Shown piece by piece: positions 1-11,188 of a DNA stretch of 64,000 nucleotides. The stretch lies in the NCBI GenBank assembly GCA_043228905.1, contig JBHGNT010000015.1, positions 16,802,001-16,866,000 on the forward strand, read 5' to 3'. Below the pieces are notes generated by a model. It had not been told where the DNA came from. It did no database searches and was given only the letters and a program-made list of their open reading frames with translations. The number at the start of each line of letters is the position of its first letter. Position 1 is the first letter of the stretch. The DNA comes from Azolla caroliniana. Taxonomy: Eukaryota > Polypodiophyta. The position numbers were made by a program, and so were the translations under genes.

Positions 1-823
1 GGAAATCAATACTCCAGAGGCATGATATGTTTGGGAACATCTATAAATGTACGACCTCTTTTTAAATCTCTGGTTAAAGTTATGGACAAACTGTTGTAAC
101 CTCAGGGTCTGTTCTATTTTTCTAAACTTGAAACTGAGATTGGTTATATGCTATTAGAATCCAATAAAATTACACTATTACAATTTTATGAGGTTTTTGT
201 AATCACACTGAAAGGGTCAATGATCCTAACATCATGTAGGGTTCCGTTATATCAATCGACACATGACAATGCCAATATTTAATTCCTATTCAGTAGCTAA
301 TTCCTTCAAGTACATGACAATGTACTTAGGCTGACTGTAATCTTATAAGGAAAGGGTCCATGAGCCTAACATCATATAGAGTTCCATTATCCATATATTC
401 AGGGTCTTAAAACTTCGCAAGGTCATCATGGCTAGAGCCAATGTAATGTTTTCAGCTTAATGATTTCATCATGTATGCAGAAGTTCTACTAATGAAGAAT
501 AATTTTTTTGGAGAAAAAAACAACTTGGCAAGGTCTTTTTGGGAGCAGATGTGAAGTATGTATGACCATTTTTTATCATATAATTATTACCATACACATT
601 ATGTATTGCAACTAAAGAACATGTAATGTGGCCCTCACTGAATCAACACTATGAATGGTGTCATGTAGCCTCATGAGAAAGCTCATTGCAAACCATTGGT
701 CTAGGCGAATAATTTGATTTCCTGACATATGGTCAGTACAGAATGCAATACAATGTGATGGTTTTTATGGCTATGTTCAGTGGATAGGATAGCATATTTT
801 TAGAGGGATCTAGTCTGTAGGGC
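1..823. other. non-coding, no gene seen
   Basis: AT-rich sequence with no long open frame and no recognisable domain on either strand. No transposon ends were seen. Confidence 0.6.
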
Positions 824-1110
824 TTGGAATCTTACCCAATTAAGGTAAATAACCCTTGGAACATATGCATACTGCTAATGATCCTTGAATTTTACAGTCA
901 ATAATCATGTGTTGTAGGGATTGGAATCTTACCCAATTAAGGTAAATAACCCTTGGAACATATGCTTACTACTAATGATCCTTGAATTTGACAGTCAATA
1001 ATCATGTGTTGTAGCGCATGCAATCTTACCCAATTAAAGTCAATAACCCTTGGAACATATGCATACTACTAATGATCGTTGAATTTGACAAACAATAATC
1101 TTGTGTCCCG
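824..1110. repeat. tandem repeat, three ~97 bp units
   Basis: Three diverged copies start near 824, 921 and 1018. Each begins with a form of TTGGAATCTTACCCAATTAA and ends with a TCAATAATCATGTGTTGTAG-like segment. The third unit is the most diverged. No coding potential. Confidence 0.9.
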
Positions 1111-1973
1111 TACTAAAAACTCATCCCTCCATTCAGCATATTGCTCTATACATCGTGAATCTAACAATAATGCTTACTAATGTCATTGCATCAAACGTTC
1201 TATCGCGATTGAGAAAAGGTGTGGGTTTTGTATACAAGGAAGCTAATCCCACCATGTCTATTACAATGCTATTGTAGGAAGAAAATGTTTATATCATAAT
1301 ATGAGTAGCAAGAACACCAATTGATGAGAAGGAAATACATAAAATTTCATATTGCATGTATGGAACAGTCAGGACTAGTAATCTTTTCAATCCAATCTTT
1401 ACAAATTTATTTGTTTTGAACATCTATACACAAACTGGAGCTACATAAATTTAAGCCCTATTGTTCATGGAACCCCACATTCTTAAATATGCCAGATCTC
1501 CTTTGCATACTATTGTATGATCCGACTGCTACTGAACTTTCTTGAAACTGGAGTAACTCAAGATGGACATTACATCGGTCAACTATAGCCAGCATCTTAT
1601 CATTTACCGATACTCCAATAATGGATGCTTTTAACACAGTTTGTTTGAACTTTTATCTGGAGATGAAGAATTAAGAGTTTTCACTACTTTTAGATATACG
1701 AAAAGAAGTGTTAGCTGAAATTTGTTTTATCCACTGTCTAGCAAATTAATGTCGATGGAACAAAATGCACTCAAATTTTGTTATTTCCCTAGTGTGCTGA
1801 TTCACCACCACTGGATGAGATTTGGGGAGGTCAAGAAAACAAACTCTGAAGACTGAGATCAATATGGTGGTGGGCAAAGTGATAAGAACAATTCATAACA
1901 ATTTGTTCGCATGTTGTGTGCCATTATCAAAGGGATTATCACAATTTCTTGCAATATAGATGAGGACATTGCG
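1111..1973. other. non-coding, no gene seen
   Basis: No supported open frame, RNA gene or transposon end was seen. The sequence has ordinary AT-rich intergenic character. Confidence 0.55.
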
Positions 1974-2125
1974 ATTGATGTTCAATGAATTTGGCACTCT
2001 AGCTCTTCCAATTGCTGAACAAAAAATGGATATTTCTATTGATGTTAGGATGAATTGCACTCTATCTCTTCCAATTGCTGAACAAAAAAGGGACATTGCT
2101 ATTGATGCTCGATGAATTCGGCAGT
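1974..2125. repeat. tandem repeat, ~64 bp unit, 2.4 copies
   Basis: Copies begin at 1974, 2038 and 2101, each with ATTGATG. The shared core is TCTTCCAATTGCTGAACAAA. The 105 aa open frame crossing it on the minus strand (1893-2210) is made largely of this repeat and is not treated as a gene. Confidence 0.85.
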
Positions 2126-2729
2126 TCTCAAAAATGGTAGGAACCCATGAGCAAATAGACACTCCCATAGAAATGCTCCGAAAGAGGACAGAAATTTTAG
2201 GGAAACACACACAAATACCACAACTTCAATGATAGGATTCAAGTGGGAGCCAAGTGAGGTCCAGAATCAACTTTAAATGGAGGGAGCAAGAAAGGGGAGT
2301 TGTAAGAATGGCCCATGTAGAAGATGTGTAACCATCATATATTGGCGATTTCGATTCTCTAATGCCGGTATGTTCACAACTGCTGGAAATAAAAGACAAT
2401 TGTGCCGATCAAAAGACATGGTCACTACTGCCCTAAAGCAAAGTCTTAGTGCCCTTAAACCAAAGGTTAATGCTACACATCTCTAGTGCTGTAGACTTTG
2501 AGATCGGGTAGAAGACATTTTAGTGCCGATATTTCGATATCAGGTAAGGTCATTACAAGTAAGATTTAGAGGGGTCGAAAATCAAGAGACACCAAGGAAG
2601 ATGACCAAAGAAGAGTTCATTATTTTATGGACACTTACATAATAACACTCATAACATGTGTGTGTTGTGTTCCATGGATCAAAATGACCCATCAAAACTA
2701 TCATCTCGAACCACGGTATGGAACAGAAC

Positions 2730-2762
<33 letters not shown>

Positions 2763-3045
2763 ACTTGTCGTTGCGTAGTGACCGAAGAACCCCCCGTACA
2801 CATTTAAGAGGTACCAAAACAAAACTATTCCTTGGGTCGGGGCTATTCTTGTAATTCTTAGTGAACTTTGTTTGGAAGGGGGGGGGGGGGGCAGGCATTC
2901 TTTGGTCTAAGAATGAATGCTCCAGAAATAGCTTGTGCTAGTTTTGGTGTTGAATGAATGCTCACATAATGCTCTCTCTCTCTCTCTCTCTTAGTTAGGA
3001 TGTAAAAATGAAAGACAATTTTACATAACTAGGATCAACAAGTGA
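2126..3045. other. intergenic with microsatellites
   Basis: Contains an (ACT)n tract at 2734-2762, a run of fourteen G at 2878-2891 and a (CT)n tract at 2971-2991. The open frames here exist only because of these simple repeats. The interval lies downstream of the small secreted-protein gene on the minus strand. Confidence 0.7.
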
Positions 3046-3519
3046 TCATGAAGGAGGAGGGGCGGTGGCGGTTATGTCGGTTGTGTTGTAATTGACGGAC
3101 CCGGCACACATTTGTGGGGCATCGAGGGCGGCATGGAAATCGGCACGGGGTGCACGGTAGCTCAGCACCCCCATCACTGAGACGAAGCACGAGGGCTTCA
3201 TCCCAACCACCGCCTCACAACATGCCTCCTTTGTCATCGACCACGGGTTCCGGTGCCTTCGTTGGCCGCCATTTCTAGTCATGTTCTTATTATATCCGAA
3301 TGTTGGCAAGCATCCGAGGAACGATATCATCCCGTTCAAGCACGCCTCTACCTCAGTCTTCTTGATCGGTCGGTTGTCCCTTCGGCCATTGATGAGTCTA
3401 GTAGTATTAGTACCATGGGCCAATGCAGTCCCTCCCGGTGATAGTTGCAAATGGAGCACTAGGGCTAATATCAATGTAGCTATCCTCATGTAAAATGATA
3501 GTACCTTGGTAAACTCCAT
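3046..3519 (-). CDS. small secreted cysteine-rich protein, prolamin-like (ECA1-type) fold suspected
   Basis: The open frame continues upstream to an ATG at 3633. I prefer the ATG at 3519 (157 aa) because it puts a classical signal peptide at the N-terminus: hydrophobic residues about 11-26, cleavage near Ala34. The mature part has six cysteines at 60, 70, 100, 101, 111 and 138. The spacing C-x9-C, then CC, then C-x9-C, then C resembles the plant prolamin-like/ECA1 (DUF1278) family of secreted gametophytic proteins. It could instead be a lipid-transfer-like protein. Basic residues (RRHR, RRDNR) and NxT sequons are present. There is no intron and no paralogue in the window. Family assignment rests only on the cysteine pattern; function is unknown. 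Confidence 0.6.
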   Translation of the reverse strand: MEFTKVLSFYMRIATLILALVLHLQLSPGGTALAHGTNTTRLINGRRDNRPIKKTEVEACLNGMISFLGCLPTFGYNKNMTRNGGQRRHRNPWSMTKEACCEAVVGMKPSCFVSVMGVLSYRAPRADFHAALDAPQMCAGSVNYNTTDITATAPPPS

Positions 3520-3811
3520 GATGATGAAAAGCGAAATAAGATTTAAGCCTCCCAAATTTCTTGGATTAGCCTTGTTACTACTACTAATCAACTCTTGGAA
3601 GATTAGCTCTTGAGGTGGGTGTCTTTTGCTCATTTAGATTAATAAGGGGGGATTTTAATGTGTGTGACTTTGTAAAATGAGAGATTCATGGGAGATGGTG
3701 AGCTCACCTACTTCACATCCCATGCATCATGGCCATCACTCAAATCATTCACAACCCCACCTTCCATGGCACTTATCACAAGTCAATCATGCATGATTCA
3801 TGGCCATTGTC

Positions 3812-3844
<33 letters not shown>

Positions 3845-4511
3845 CACTTTATACTTGTAGTCGTAAAAGAAGCTATTCTAAGTTTCTTGGCCATCTCCAT
3901 GCCAAATACACATGCATGTCCGTGCCCAACAAGGGGGGACCGTTAGTGTGAACATGGACTCCCAACTAAGCCGCCTCTATGGCTTCTTTTATGGAAGTGT
4001 TAAAGAGGCACAATCACAAGGGCGGGCGAAGATGAGCAATGCCAATTGTCGAGCAAGTAAATGAGGTACTACTACTCACGGAGAATATTCCAAGTTGTGC
4101 CAATGAAGTAAGCAAGGCACATACATTATATTTTATGTTATTGAATAACAAACTATAAATACAACTTATAAGTTCGCAACCAACATGGTTAGGGTCTCAA
4201 TTTCTTTTCTTTTCACCATAACACGTTTCGTACAAATATTAGAACTCTTTTAGCTTAAGTTCTATTTTTATTTTTATTTGTATTTCGATGATTGGGTAGA
4301 CACCCTATTTTATTGTACACCAATTGTCTCATTGGCCAAAATTTAGCCTTAGAAGACATAAATATATCTTTCTTTCTATCTATCTATCTTTCTTTCTTAG
4401 CAAAGTTGCTTCATGCAATAAAAACATTCTCTACGTTTTCCCGAGTGTCACATGTGCCCTTTATTTATTTTGTATTACAATTCTCAAGTTCAAATGCTTT
4501 TTATTTTACAT
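3520..4511. other. upstream region of the secreted-protein gene, no other gene
   Basis: Holds the possible 5' leader and promoter side of the minus-strand gene. A pure (CT)n run lies at 3813-3842 and a TTTC/TATC-rich stretch near 4366-4398. No convincing TATA box or second gene was found. Confidence 0.5.
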
Positions 4512-6334
4512 TTTGGTGTAAAAGGTGCCCTTCATTTCCCCCTGCTTATATTACAAATACCCTTCATTTGACAACGGTAACAAAGATAAAAGTTATACAA
4601 ACATGAATCATATGAAATCATTTACCTAATGAGATGGCAAAGTTTCTCTTCTTCTTTTTCAAATGCTCTAAACAAAACAATCTTGTTTTTTTTACTATCA
4701 ACTTACTCTATCATTAGATATTAACCATATTCTACCAATTGGAGGATAGATTCAGTGCATCCATGTGGAAGGCATGGTGTGACATTCGTCGAGGGCTCAA
4801 GTGTGATCAACCGAGATCCGAACCTGCCTGGTTCAATCAACATATCCTATGGAACCCATGTATCAAGGATGAATCTAATCAACTACTGGGATCACGTAAG
4901 GGGTTGTCATGGGGATACATTGCAAAAGGTCTAGGAAAAAGTATAGAATGTTGGCAACGGTTTATGTCACTACCACTACAAGATCATGCAAACATACTCC
5001 ATGGAATTAGGGACGGATGGACTATGAGATCGGAAATCATTAACACTCTACTGATTAGGGAATCTGCTACTCAAAGGACGACAATGGTGAAATGGATAGG
5101 CCACGAGGAGGAGGGATCTCTGATCCAGAGAGGCAGGGGACCACCAGATAGACTCGAAGGCTCTGAATTGTGAGACCACCAACACAGAATAAGGCAATTC
5201 GAGTACTCACGTATACTGGTCATAAATGGATTGTAGATCCTGATCCGATCAAAGTACAACCCGATTGGCACATATGTATTCATGAAAACACGTGGCTAAG
5301 TTAGGTCAGTTGGGACCCTTTGCAATGGACATGGCGTGATCCCTATGCAGGGCAAGGAAGCAAACCCATCCCTTTCTTCCAATTCACAACTAGATTGGGT
5401 CGCCACATTCTAGCCGCTCAAACTGCCTGAGAGCCGGTTGCTGCAAAGGTCTGGCACACATTTCAAGTTCCTCCCACAATAATCACCAAGTTTTGGTAGA
5501 AAGTCTGGAAACAACAACATGCGAGGCGAATTACCACGTTCCAATGGCTATTAATACATAAGTCCCTACCGGTGGGAGCATGGCAATGTGGGAACCTTAG
5601 CTCTCCTAATTGTGTAAAGTGCCCACACGCAATAGAATCAATACAACACACTCTATGGGACTGCCCAACGTCCCATCGAATATTGTGGGGGGTTGGCCGC
5701 TTGTTGCAATTATGCCAGGTGCAAGGCTCAATCAAGTGGGGAAATATATGTTGGCTATCATGGCAGGCCGCAATTGGCAGATACGAGCATCAGGAAGAGG
5801 GGATGACTTTGGTGATAAAAGCACAAGAGGTCTTTTTCTCCTCTAGTAGCAATGTCCACTCCACTCCTCTTAATGAGAAATCTCAAGAGGTGTTGGAATT
5901 GGTCAGCCCAATAACTCTTTGGATTCTATGAAAACAACGATGTATGCGAGTCTTCTCCAACCAAACCGCACATCCAACAAGGTTATTGAAAGAGATATGG
6001 AGTGAAATTGTAGCCACTCTAAAGAGCCAATATGATGGCATTAAGGGCGGCTCCGAGGGAGTTGGAAGACAATGAATAGCCTTCATCCAACAATGATCGT
6101 CCGCTCCCTTTCTTGAGTCAATGGGCATCTGCATAAGATGGAACTAACACGTCCCTTCAGGGATTTGTACATAATCGTCTCATTTGTAAAATTTTATAAC
6201 TAATGGAAGGAGTTTTTTTTTGGAAAAAAGAAAAAGATATCAACATATAGTCTTTCTTTTCGTTTGATAATGGAAGTCCCAATGTAAGGCCTTGGGTTCA
6301 AGAGTCGACAAAAACATGTACACGATGATTATCA
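4512..6334 (+). repeat. dispersed repeat copy A, split by a LINE
   Basis: 4512-4725 plus 6235-6334 together match copy B (6335-6812) and, in part, copy C (8226-8563). Shared landmarks are TGGTGTAAAAGGTGCCCTTC, CTTCTTCTTTTTCAAATGC and CCTTGGGTTCAAGAGTCGAC. Copies A and B lie head to tail. A 1.5 kb LINE interrupts copy A. The family is not identified. Confidence 0.8.
4726..6234 (+). mobile_element. 5'-truncated non-LTR retrotransposon (LINE), dead
   Basis: Fragments of a LINE C-terminal region are readable in changing frames. At 4739-5173 there is an open piece. At about 5330-5560 there are FFQFTTRLGRHILAA-like and FQWLLIHKSLPVGAW-like segments. At about 5590-5700 there is a zf-RVT-type motif (CVKCPHAIESIQHTLWDCP). 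Frameshifts and stops break it. The insertion is bounded by a near-perfect target duplication, AGATATTAAC (4716-4725) and AGATATCAAC (6235-6244). It ends in an A-rich tail. A second copy of its 3' end lies at 60905-61804. The RT and endonuclease domains are absent. Confidence 0.85.
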
Positions 6335-6812
6335 TTATGTTTTGGTGTAAAAGGTGCCCTTCATTTTCCCCTGCTTATATTACAAATACCCTTCATTTGA
6401 CAATGGTACCAAAGATAAAAGTTATACAAACATAAACCATATGAAATCATTTACCTAATGACATGGCAAAGTTTCTCTTCTTCTTTTTCAAATGCTCTAA
6501 ACAAAACAATATTTTTTCTTGTTTAATATCAACTTACTCTATCATTAGATATTAACAAATAGTTTTTCTTTTCGTTTGATAATGGACGTCCCAATGTAAG
6601 GCCTTGGGTTCAAGAGTCGACAAAAACATGTACACTATGATTATCATATAATTAATTTACTCTATTGATAGCTTATTAGACTACCAACTAAGGTCATGTA
6701 TAACCCTTAACATGACATTGACACTACTCCCACCCCCCCAATATATGGTCATGTATAACCCTTAACATGACATTGACCCTACAACTTCTTACATATACAA
6801 TTGTTATGTTTT
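6335..6812 (+). repeat. dispersed repeat copy B
   Basis: Uninterrupted copy of the repeat seen split at 4512-6334. Near its 3' end it carries an internal duplication of GGTCATGTATAACCCTTAAC (about 6693 and 6749). Confidence 0.8.
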
Positions 6813-7860
6813 GTCTAATAGGCCATTATTCTTCCCTGGAGTACCCTGATCTTCTTCCTCAATCCGAAAGGCTCTTGGAAGACTACATCGATGCCATGTA
6901 AATGTGCCTCCATCTATAATCTTTCTTCCAAAACCACTGTTGCTCTCGCCGGCACAACTCATGCACTATACATGACCGAGATTTGATACCCTTTGAATCT
7001 CAACCACACTTGAACAACGAGAGTGGGTCAAGTAAATCTGGAGTGACACGTGTAATAGATTTGTTGGTCAATTTATACATAACTATTGACGGATTACAAT
7101 TATGTACATGAATAACTCACCTTTTGGAGGAACATCTTCCTTTGATGGGGCCTAATCAGGTATGGTGTCCAACCAAAAGCCTTTAATTGTCATTGTTGTC
7201 TCCATGCAAATACCAGTTCTTTCTACCCCTTCTAACAAAAACTCTAAAACCAAAACCAATTTTTTAACACACATGCATCATTGTTGTTCAAAAACAAGTA
7301 CCCTGGTATACTTTGTTCAAATATGAGGAAGTGGCATACCTCCCTTCACTTTGATATGCATTACCCCACTCGGCATCAAACATTTTGAGGTCTTTGGACC
7401 TGGCATCCATTTTTACAAAAGCAATATGTAAACAAATAACATTCCAACCATCTATACAATGTTCTGCACAATGCTCTTGAAGATTTGAATTGAAAAGTCA
7501 CTCTCCCACATTTGTGATCATTTACATTTTTATCAGATTTTGTAAAGTTATGTAACCATCTATTTTAACTTCCAATTGAACATTTTTACAGCAAACTCTA
7601 CCCATTTTAACATTTTTTAGAATCGGAATCACCAAAACCCTAATATTTCAAACCACTTGGTCAAATAGCAAAAAAAAAGCCGCAATAAAATACATGAATA
7701 ATTTGCAGGTGGCGATGTTGATCATAATGCAAGTGCAACTGGTTTTTTGGTGCACATTGATGGTTGTCAAGAATCCCTCCTAAAACCACAATCTTTGATT
7801 TGAAAAACGTCGAAAAATCGACAAACATGCAGTTTTATACCCTAAACACTTAAAAGTTGG
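6813..7860. other. non-coding, no gene seen
   Basis: No supported frame, transposon end or RNA gene was seen on either strand. Confidence 0.55.
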
Positions 7861-8225
7861 GCACTCCAATAATTATAAGTAGGGCGTCTTCTATGGAGCA
7901 CGACATCTTAAGGGTGTATTCTGGGGAGCATTGTGTCTAAAGGGTGTAAGTAGGGCGTCTTCCTTGGAGCAAGGTGTGAGTAGGGTGTCTTCTGCTCTGT
8001 CTGGAGGGTGTGATTAGGTCATCTATCTAGTATGAGTAGGGAGCTTGAAGAGTGTGAGTAGGGCATCTTCTTGGGTGTTTGCATGGATGTTCCGTCCAAT
8101 GAATTTCTTGATGGATTTATATATGGATGTTCCATTCAATGAATTTCTGGATGGATGTACGCATGGAGGTTCCATCCAATGAATTTCTGGATGGATGTAG
8201 GAGTATTTGGATGGATCGAAACATA
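7861..8225. repeat. two short-period repeat clusters
   Basis: 7870-8070 repeats a GTGTGAGTAGGGCGTCTTC-like phrase at irregular spacing. 8080-8205 holds about four copies of a ~37 bp phrase based on TCCATCCAATGAATTTCTGG. The minus-strand open frame 8023-8313 is built from these repeats and is not called as a gene. Confidence 0.8.
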
Positions 8226-8563
8226 GATTTAGCCTAATGAGAAGGCAAAGTTTCTCTTCTTCTTTTTCAAATTCACTAAACAAAACAAATTTTTTTCCTG
8301 ATGTAGATATCAACTTATTCTACCATTAGATATTTAACAAATAGTCTTTCTTTTCATTTGATAATGCACTTCCCAACATAAGGCCTTGGGTTCAAGAGTC
8401 CACAAAAACATATACAATATGATTATCATATAATTAATTTACTTTAATGATAGCTTATTAGATTACCAACTAAGGTCATGTGTAACCCTAAACATGACAT
8501 TGACTCTACCCCCACCCATGCTCCAATGGTTTTCCTTACACCTTATATGTATAATTGTTATGT
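8226..8563 (+). repeat. dispersed repeat copy C
   Basis: Third copy of the family, in the same orientation as A and B. It lacks their first ~120 bp. It ends at a TATAATTGTTATGTT segment equivalent to the end of copy B. Confidence 0.8.
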
Positions 8564-9239
8564 TGGGACGAACTATAAAGAAACATGGTCCTTACTCATA
8601 GATACAATCGATTGGCAACATGTGCCCACATAATTTACACCTTGTTTTGTAGAATAGGAGTTTCATCAACAATTTCTCATGGAACAAAAGTTGAGATACA
8701 ATGAAAACCAACCTACTTATTGCTAATTGGATAGGTTTGCATTGGCCAAGGTTTTGTTGATCGATCGTAATTCTATTCAAGACCATGTAACACACTCATT
8801 TAAGAACATTTGGTTGGCCAACATTTTCTACACGATTCCCACATAAGATGCAAAATTATAACAAATAATATTCGTTTTCTGTGGGAGGTAAAGATTGCGC
8901 AACATAAAGCTGAGTTTTCCATGCTAGAGTAAACTTATGTGAGGGATTGTTATAATAGTGACACGAAAAGCATGGGGCACAAAGCAATAGTTTTTCGGCC
9001 ATTGAAAATTCATTAGAAACATGGCTAGAAGCCTCGGAAATCTTACAAAAGGATCGTCTAATAATAATAATAATAACGCACACATATCTTACTAGTAAAA
9101 TCTCCATATAGAAATTTGTCTATTGCCAATATTTTTCGCTAACTTGTCCTATTGGATATAAGCATATAATTAAACCGCGGCATAACCTATTGATTGATCA
9201 TGCACATCTACATAGTAAAGGGATGGACGTGGGTGTGTC
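8564..9239. other. non-coding, no gene seen
   Basis: No supported gene. Contains a short (TAA)n tract near 9060-9076. Confidence 0.55.
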
Positions 9240-9335
9240 GCGCGTGCCCGTGCCCCTCATGAGACAATGCTTGATGCTCCCGTGGGGGCGAGCCGAGTGT
9301 GAACGCGGACAAAACAAATACAGATCACAACACAC

Positions 9336-9338
9336 ACA

Positions 9339-9397
<59 letters not shown>

Positions 9398-9399
9398 AT

Positions 9400-9445
<46 letters not shown>

Positions 9446-9503
9446 GTATGTATGTATGTATGTATGTATATGTAGATAGATAGATAGATAGATAGATAGA
9501 TGA
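9336..9503. repeat. compound palindromic microsatellite
   Basis: (TGTATA)n at about 9340-9396 is followed at once by its reverse complement (CATATA)n at about 9404-9442. After that come (TATG)n and (GATA)n. The first two blocks could fold into a long hairpin. The open frames on both strands here are repeat translations and not genes. Confidence 0.95.
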
Positions 9504-9802
9504 TAGATATAGTAGTGGGAAGAAGCAAGATATATGGGGGGGAGTGAGAGATTGGAAATGGGAGTTTGAGAATCCAATCAAAATTTGCTTCAAAAACTTA
9601 ATGCCACAATTGTCACTAATTCCTTCCCTACTAATGGATTTGCTATACATACATACCTAACCCTAAAGATGCTGCAGAGGAAGAAGAAAGAAGAAGAAAG
9701 AAGGAAGAAGAAGGAAGAAGAAGATGCAGTGAAAATGTATCCAATTTAGGCTGTAGATTATGTTTGTTTTGTGGTTTTTTTACTGAATCTCTGATTTTCG
9801 TA

Positions 9803-10540
9803 TCATGGATAGCTCTGGCCGCCCCAAGGACCTGAACCTGAACCTTGATCTGGACGTTGATCTGAGCTGGAGGAGCCCAATGCAGCAGAGTATGGTGATG
9901 AAGAAGAGTATGGTGCTCCTGCTGGTGCTGGTGGCCCCGCCTGAAACGTGGGACTGCCTCCTGCTGGAGCAGCAGCAGCAGCAGCAAGAGGAGGAGGAGG
10001 AGGTGCCTGCTGCACATTCACATTGGCTGCTGCTGCTGTTGGTGGTAGATTATTAATAGTAGTGAGACGTGGAAGGGACCGCGGAACAATAGGTGGAAGG
10101 GGCGGGGCCTGCGCAGGTGTTAAGAATGGCCCCTGCACAGCTTGGGATGGGTAGGCAGGAGTAGTAGGAGGAGTAGTAGGAGTAGTAGTAGGGGTGGGTA
10201 TGAGTATGGGTATGGGTGTGGGTGTGGTTAAGACAGGAGTAGGAGGAGTTCCTGTAGGGCTTGTGAAGATTTGGCCCTGCATTGCTTGGGATGGAATATT
10301 ATTACTATAAGGAGGCCTCTGCCCCGCGGGAGGGCATAATGGCGGTGCCCCCGGAAGGACAGCAGCTCCTCCTCCTCCTCCATAGCCGCCGCCGCCGCCG
10401 CCGCCATGACCCGCAAACCCTAACTCTCCCAAGGCCCGGGAAGCCACAACCGCGTAATGCGGCGATGCAGATTGCCCCAGGAGGAGGAGGAGGAGGAGGA
10501 AGGAGAGGAGCATCATGATGCCCTTAATAAGAGCCATCAT
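9803..10540 (-). CDS. secreted Gly/Pro-rich protein, copy 1
   Basis: Intronless 245 aa frame. It starts with a strongly hydrophobic leader (residues 6-22) typical of a signal peptide. A Gly-rich block (about 45-58) follows, then a long Pro/Thr/Ser/Ala-rich tail. Features shared with copy 2 are VVASR-LGE-GF after the leader, the Gly block, repeats of an IPSQA-QGP-type phrase and the C-terminal Ser-Tyr-Pro. A likely extracellular or cell-wall protein; no catalytic domain is visible and function is unknown. The leader carries a short upstream frame beginning MSSSQK. A minus-strand TATA box lies about 170 bp upstream of the ATG. Conservation of frame between duplicates supports a real gene despite its low complexity. 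Confidence 0.65.
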   Translation of the reverse strand: MMALIKGIMMLLSFLLLLLLLGQSASPHYAVVASRALGELGFAGHGGGGGGGYGGGGGAAVLPGAPPLCPPAGQRPPYSNNIPSQAMQGQIFTSPTGTPPTPVLTTPTPIPILIPTPTTTPTTPPTTPAYPSQAVQGPFLTPAQAPPLPPIVPRSLPRLTTINNLPPTAAAANVNVQQAPPPPPLAAAAAAPAGGSPTFQAGPPAPAGAPYSSSSPYSAALGSSSSDQRPDQGSGSGPWGGQSYP

Positions 10541-10710
10541 GATGGGATTGGATTGGATTGGATTGGATTGGATTTGGAGATTGGATTGGATTGGATTTGG
10601 AGATTGGATTGGATTGTATGGTATGGTGTTGTATTGTATTTGGATCAGATTAGTGAAGAAAGAATGACAGTTTTTGAGATTTTTGAGAGGAAGACATGTA
10701 TTGGGAGTGC

Positions 10711-10718
10711 CTTTTATA
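10711..10718 (-). promoter_or_regulatory. TATA box of secreted-protein copy 1
   Basis: TATAAAAG on the minus strand, within sequence conserved in both duplicates and about 170 bp before the ATG at 10540. Between them lies a GGATT-repeat-rich leader (about 10541-10618 on the plus strand). Confidence 0.6.
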
Positions 10719-11035
10719 GTGTTCTCAAGTCAATCCCACAGAACAGAGTCTTCTTCTTTTTCTTCTTCTTCTTCTTTAGCTTTTTTTTAGGATCCCTTGT
10801 CAACCTCTGCTTTTTGCTTTCCTAGCTTTCTCTCCTTTTGCTTTTTCGCCTTTTTTGCTTTTCCCATCCTCTCCCTGCCTCTATTTTTAGTTAACATTCA
10901 CATTAAGTGCTTCACACATATCCTCTCTAAGTCTACCTTTGAGGATGAAAGAAAGATCCTCATGAAAAGTAGTGGGGGTGAAAAGCAAAAAGCTTGAGTT
11001 GGCCTCTTTAAACCACACGCACAGTAAAAGAAAAA

Positions 11036-11188
11036 AAGAAGCAATTCACATTACCACATTTCATGTTAAGTTTCGTATCACATAACTGAAAGAACCGATG
11101 CTTGATTGATTTGTGTGATTGTGTTAAGGCCTATATATGTATCTATTGGGAGAAACCTCACGATTGTTGTAAAATTATCTCTTCCCAT
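11036..11188. other. spacer between tandem unit and GrpE copy
   Basis: Short AT-rich spacer with no recognised feature. Confidence 0.5.

Larger units (their letters stand above)
9240..11035 (-). repeat. tandem duplication, unit 1
   Basis: Matches 13044-14435 along most of its length: 3' flank, secreted-protein gene, leader, TATA region and the TTC/TTTTGC-rich upstream sequence. The two units are separated by the GrpE pseudogene. Unit 1 carries an expanded microsatellite (9336-9503) that is contracted to a few CA/TA steps in unit 2. Confidence 0.85.
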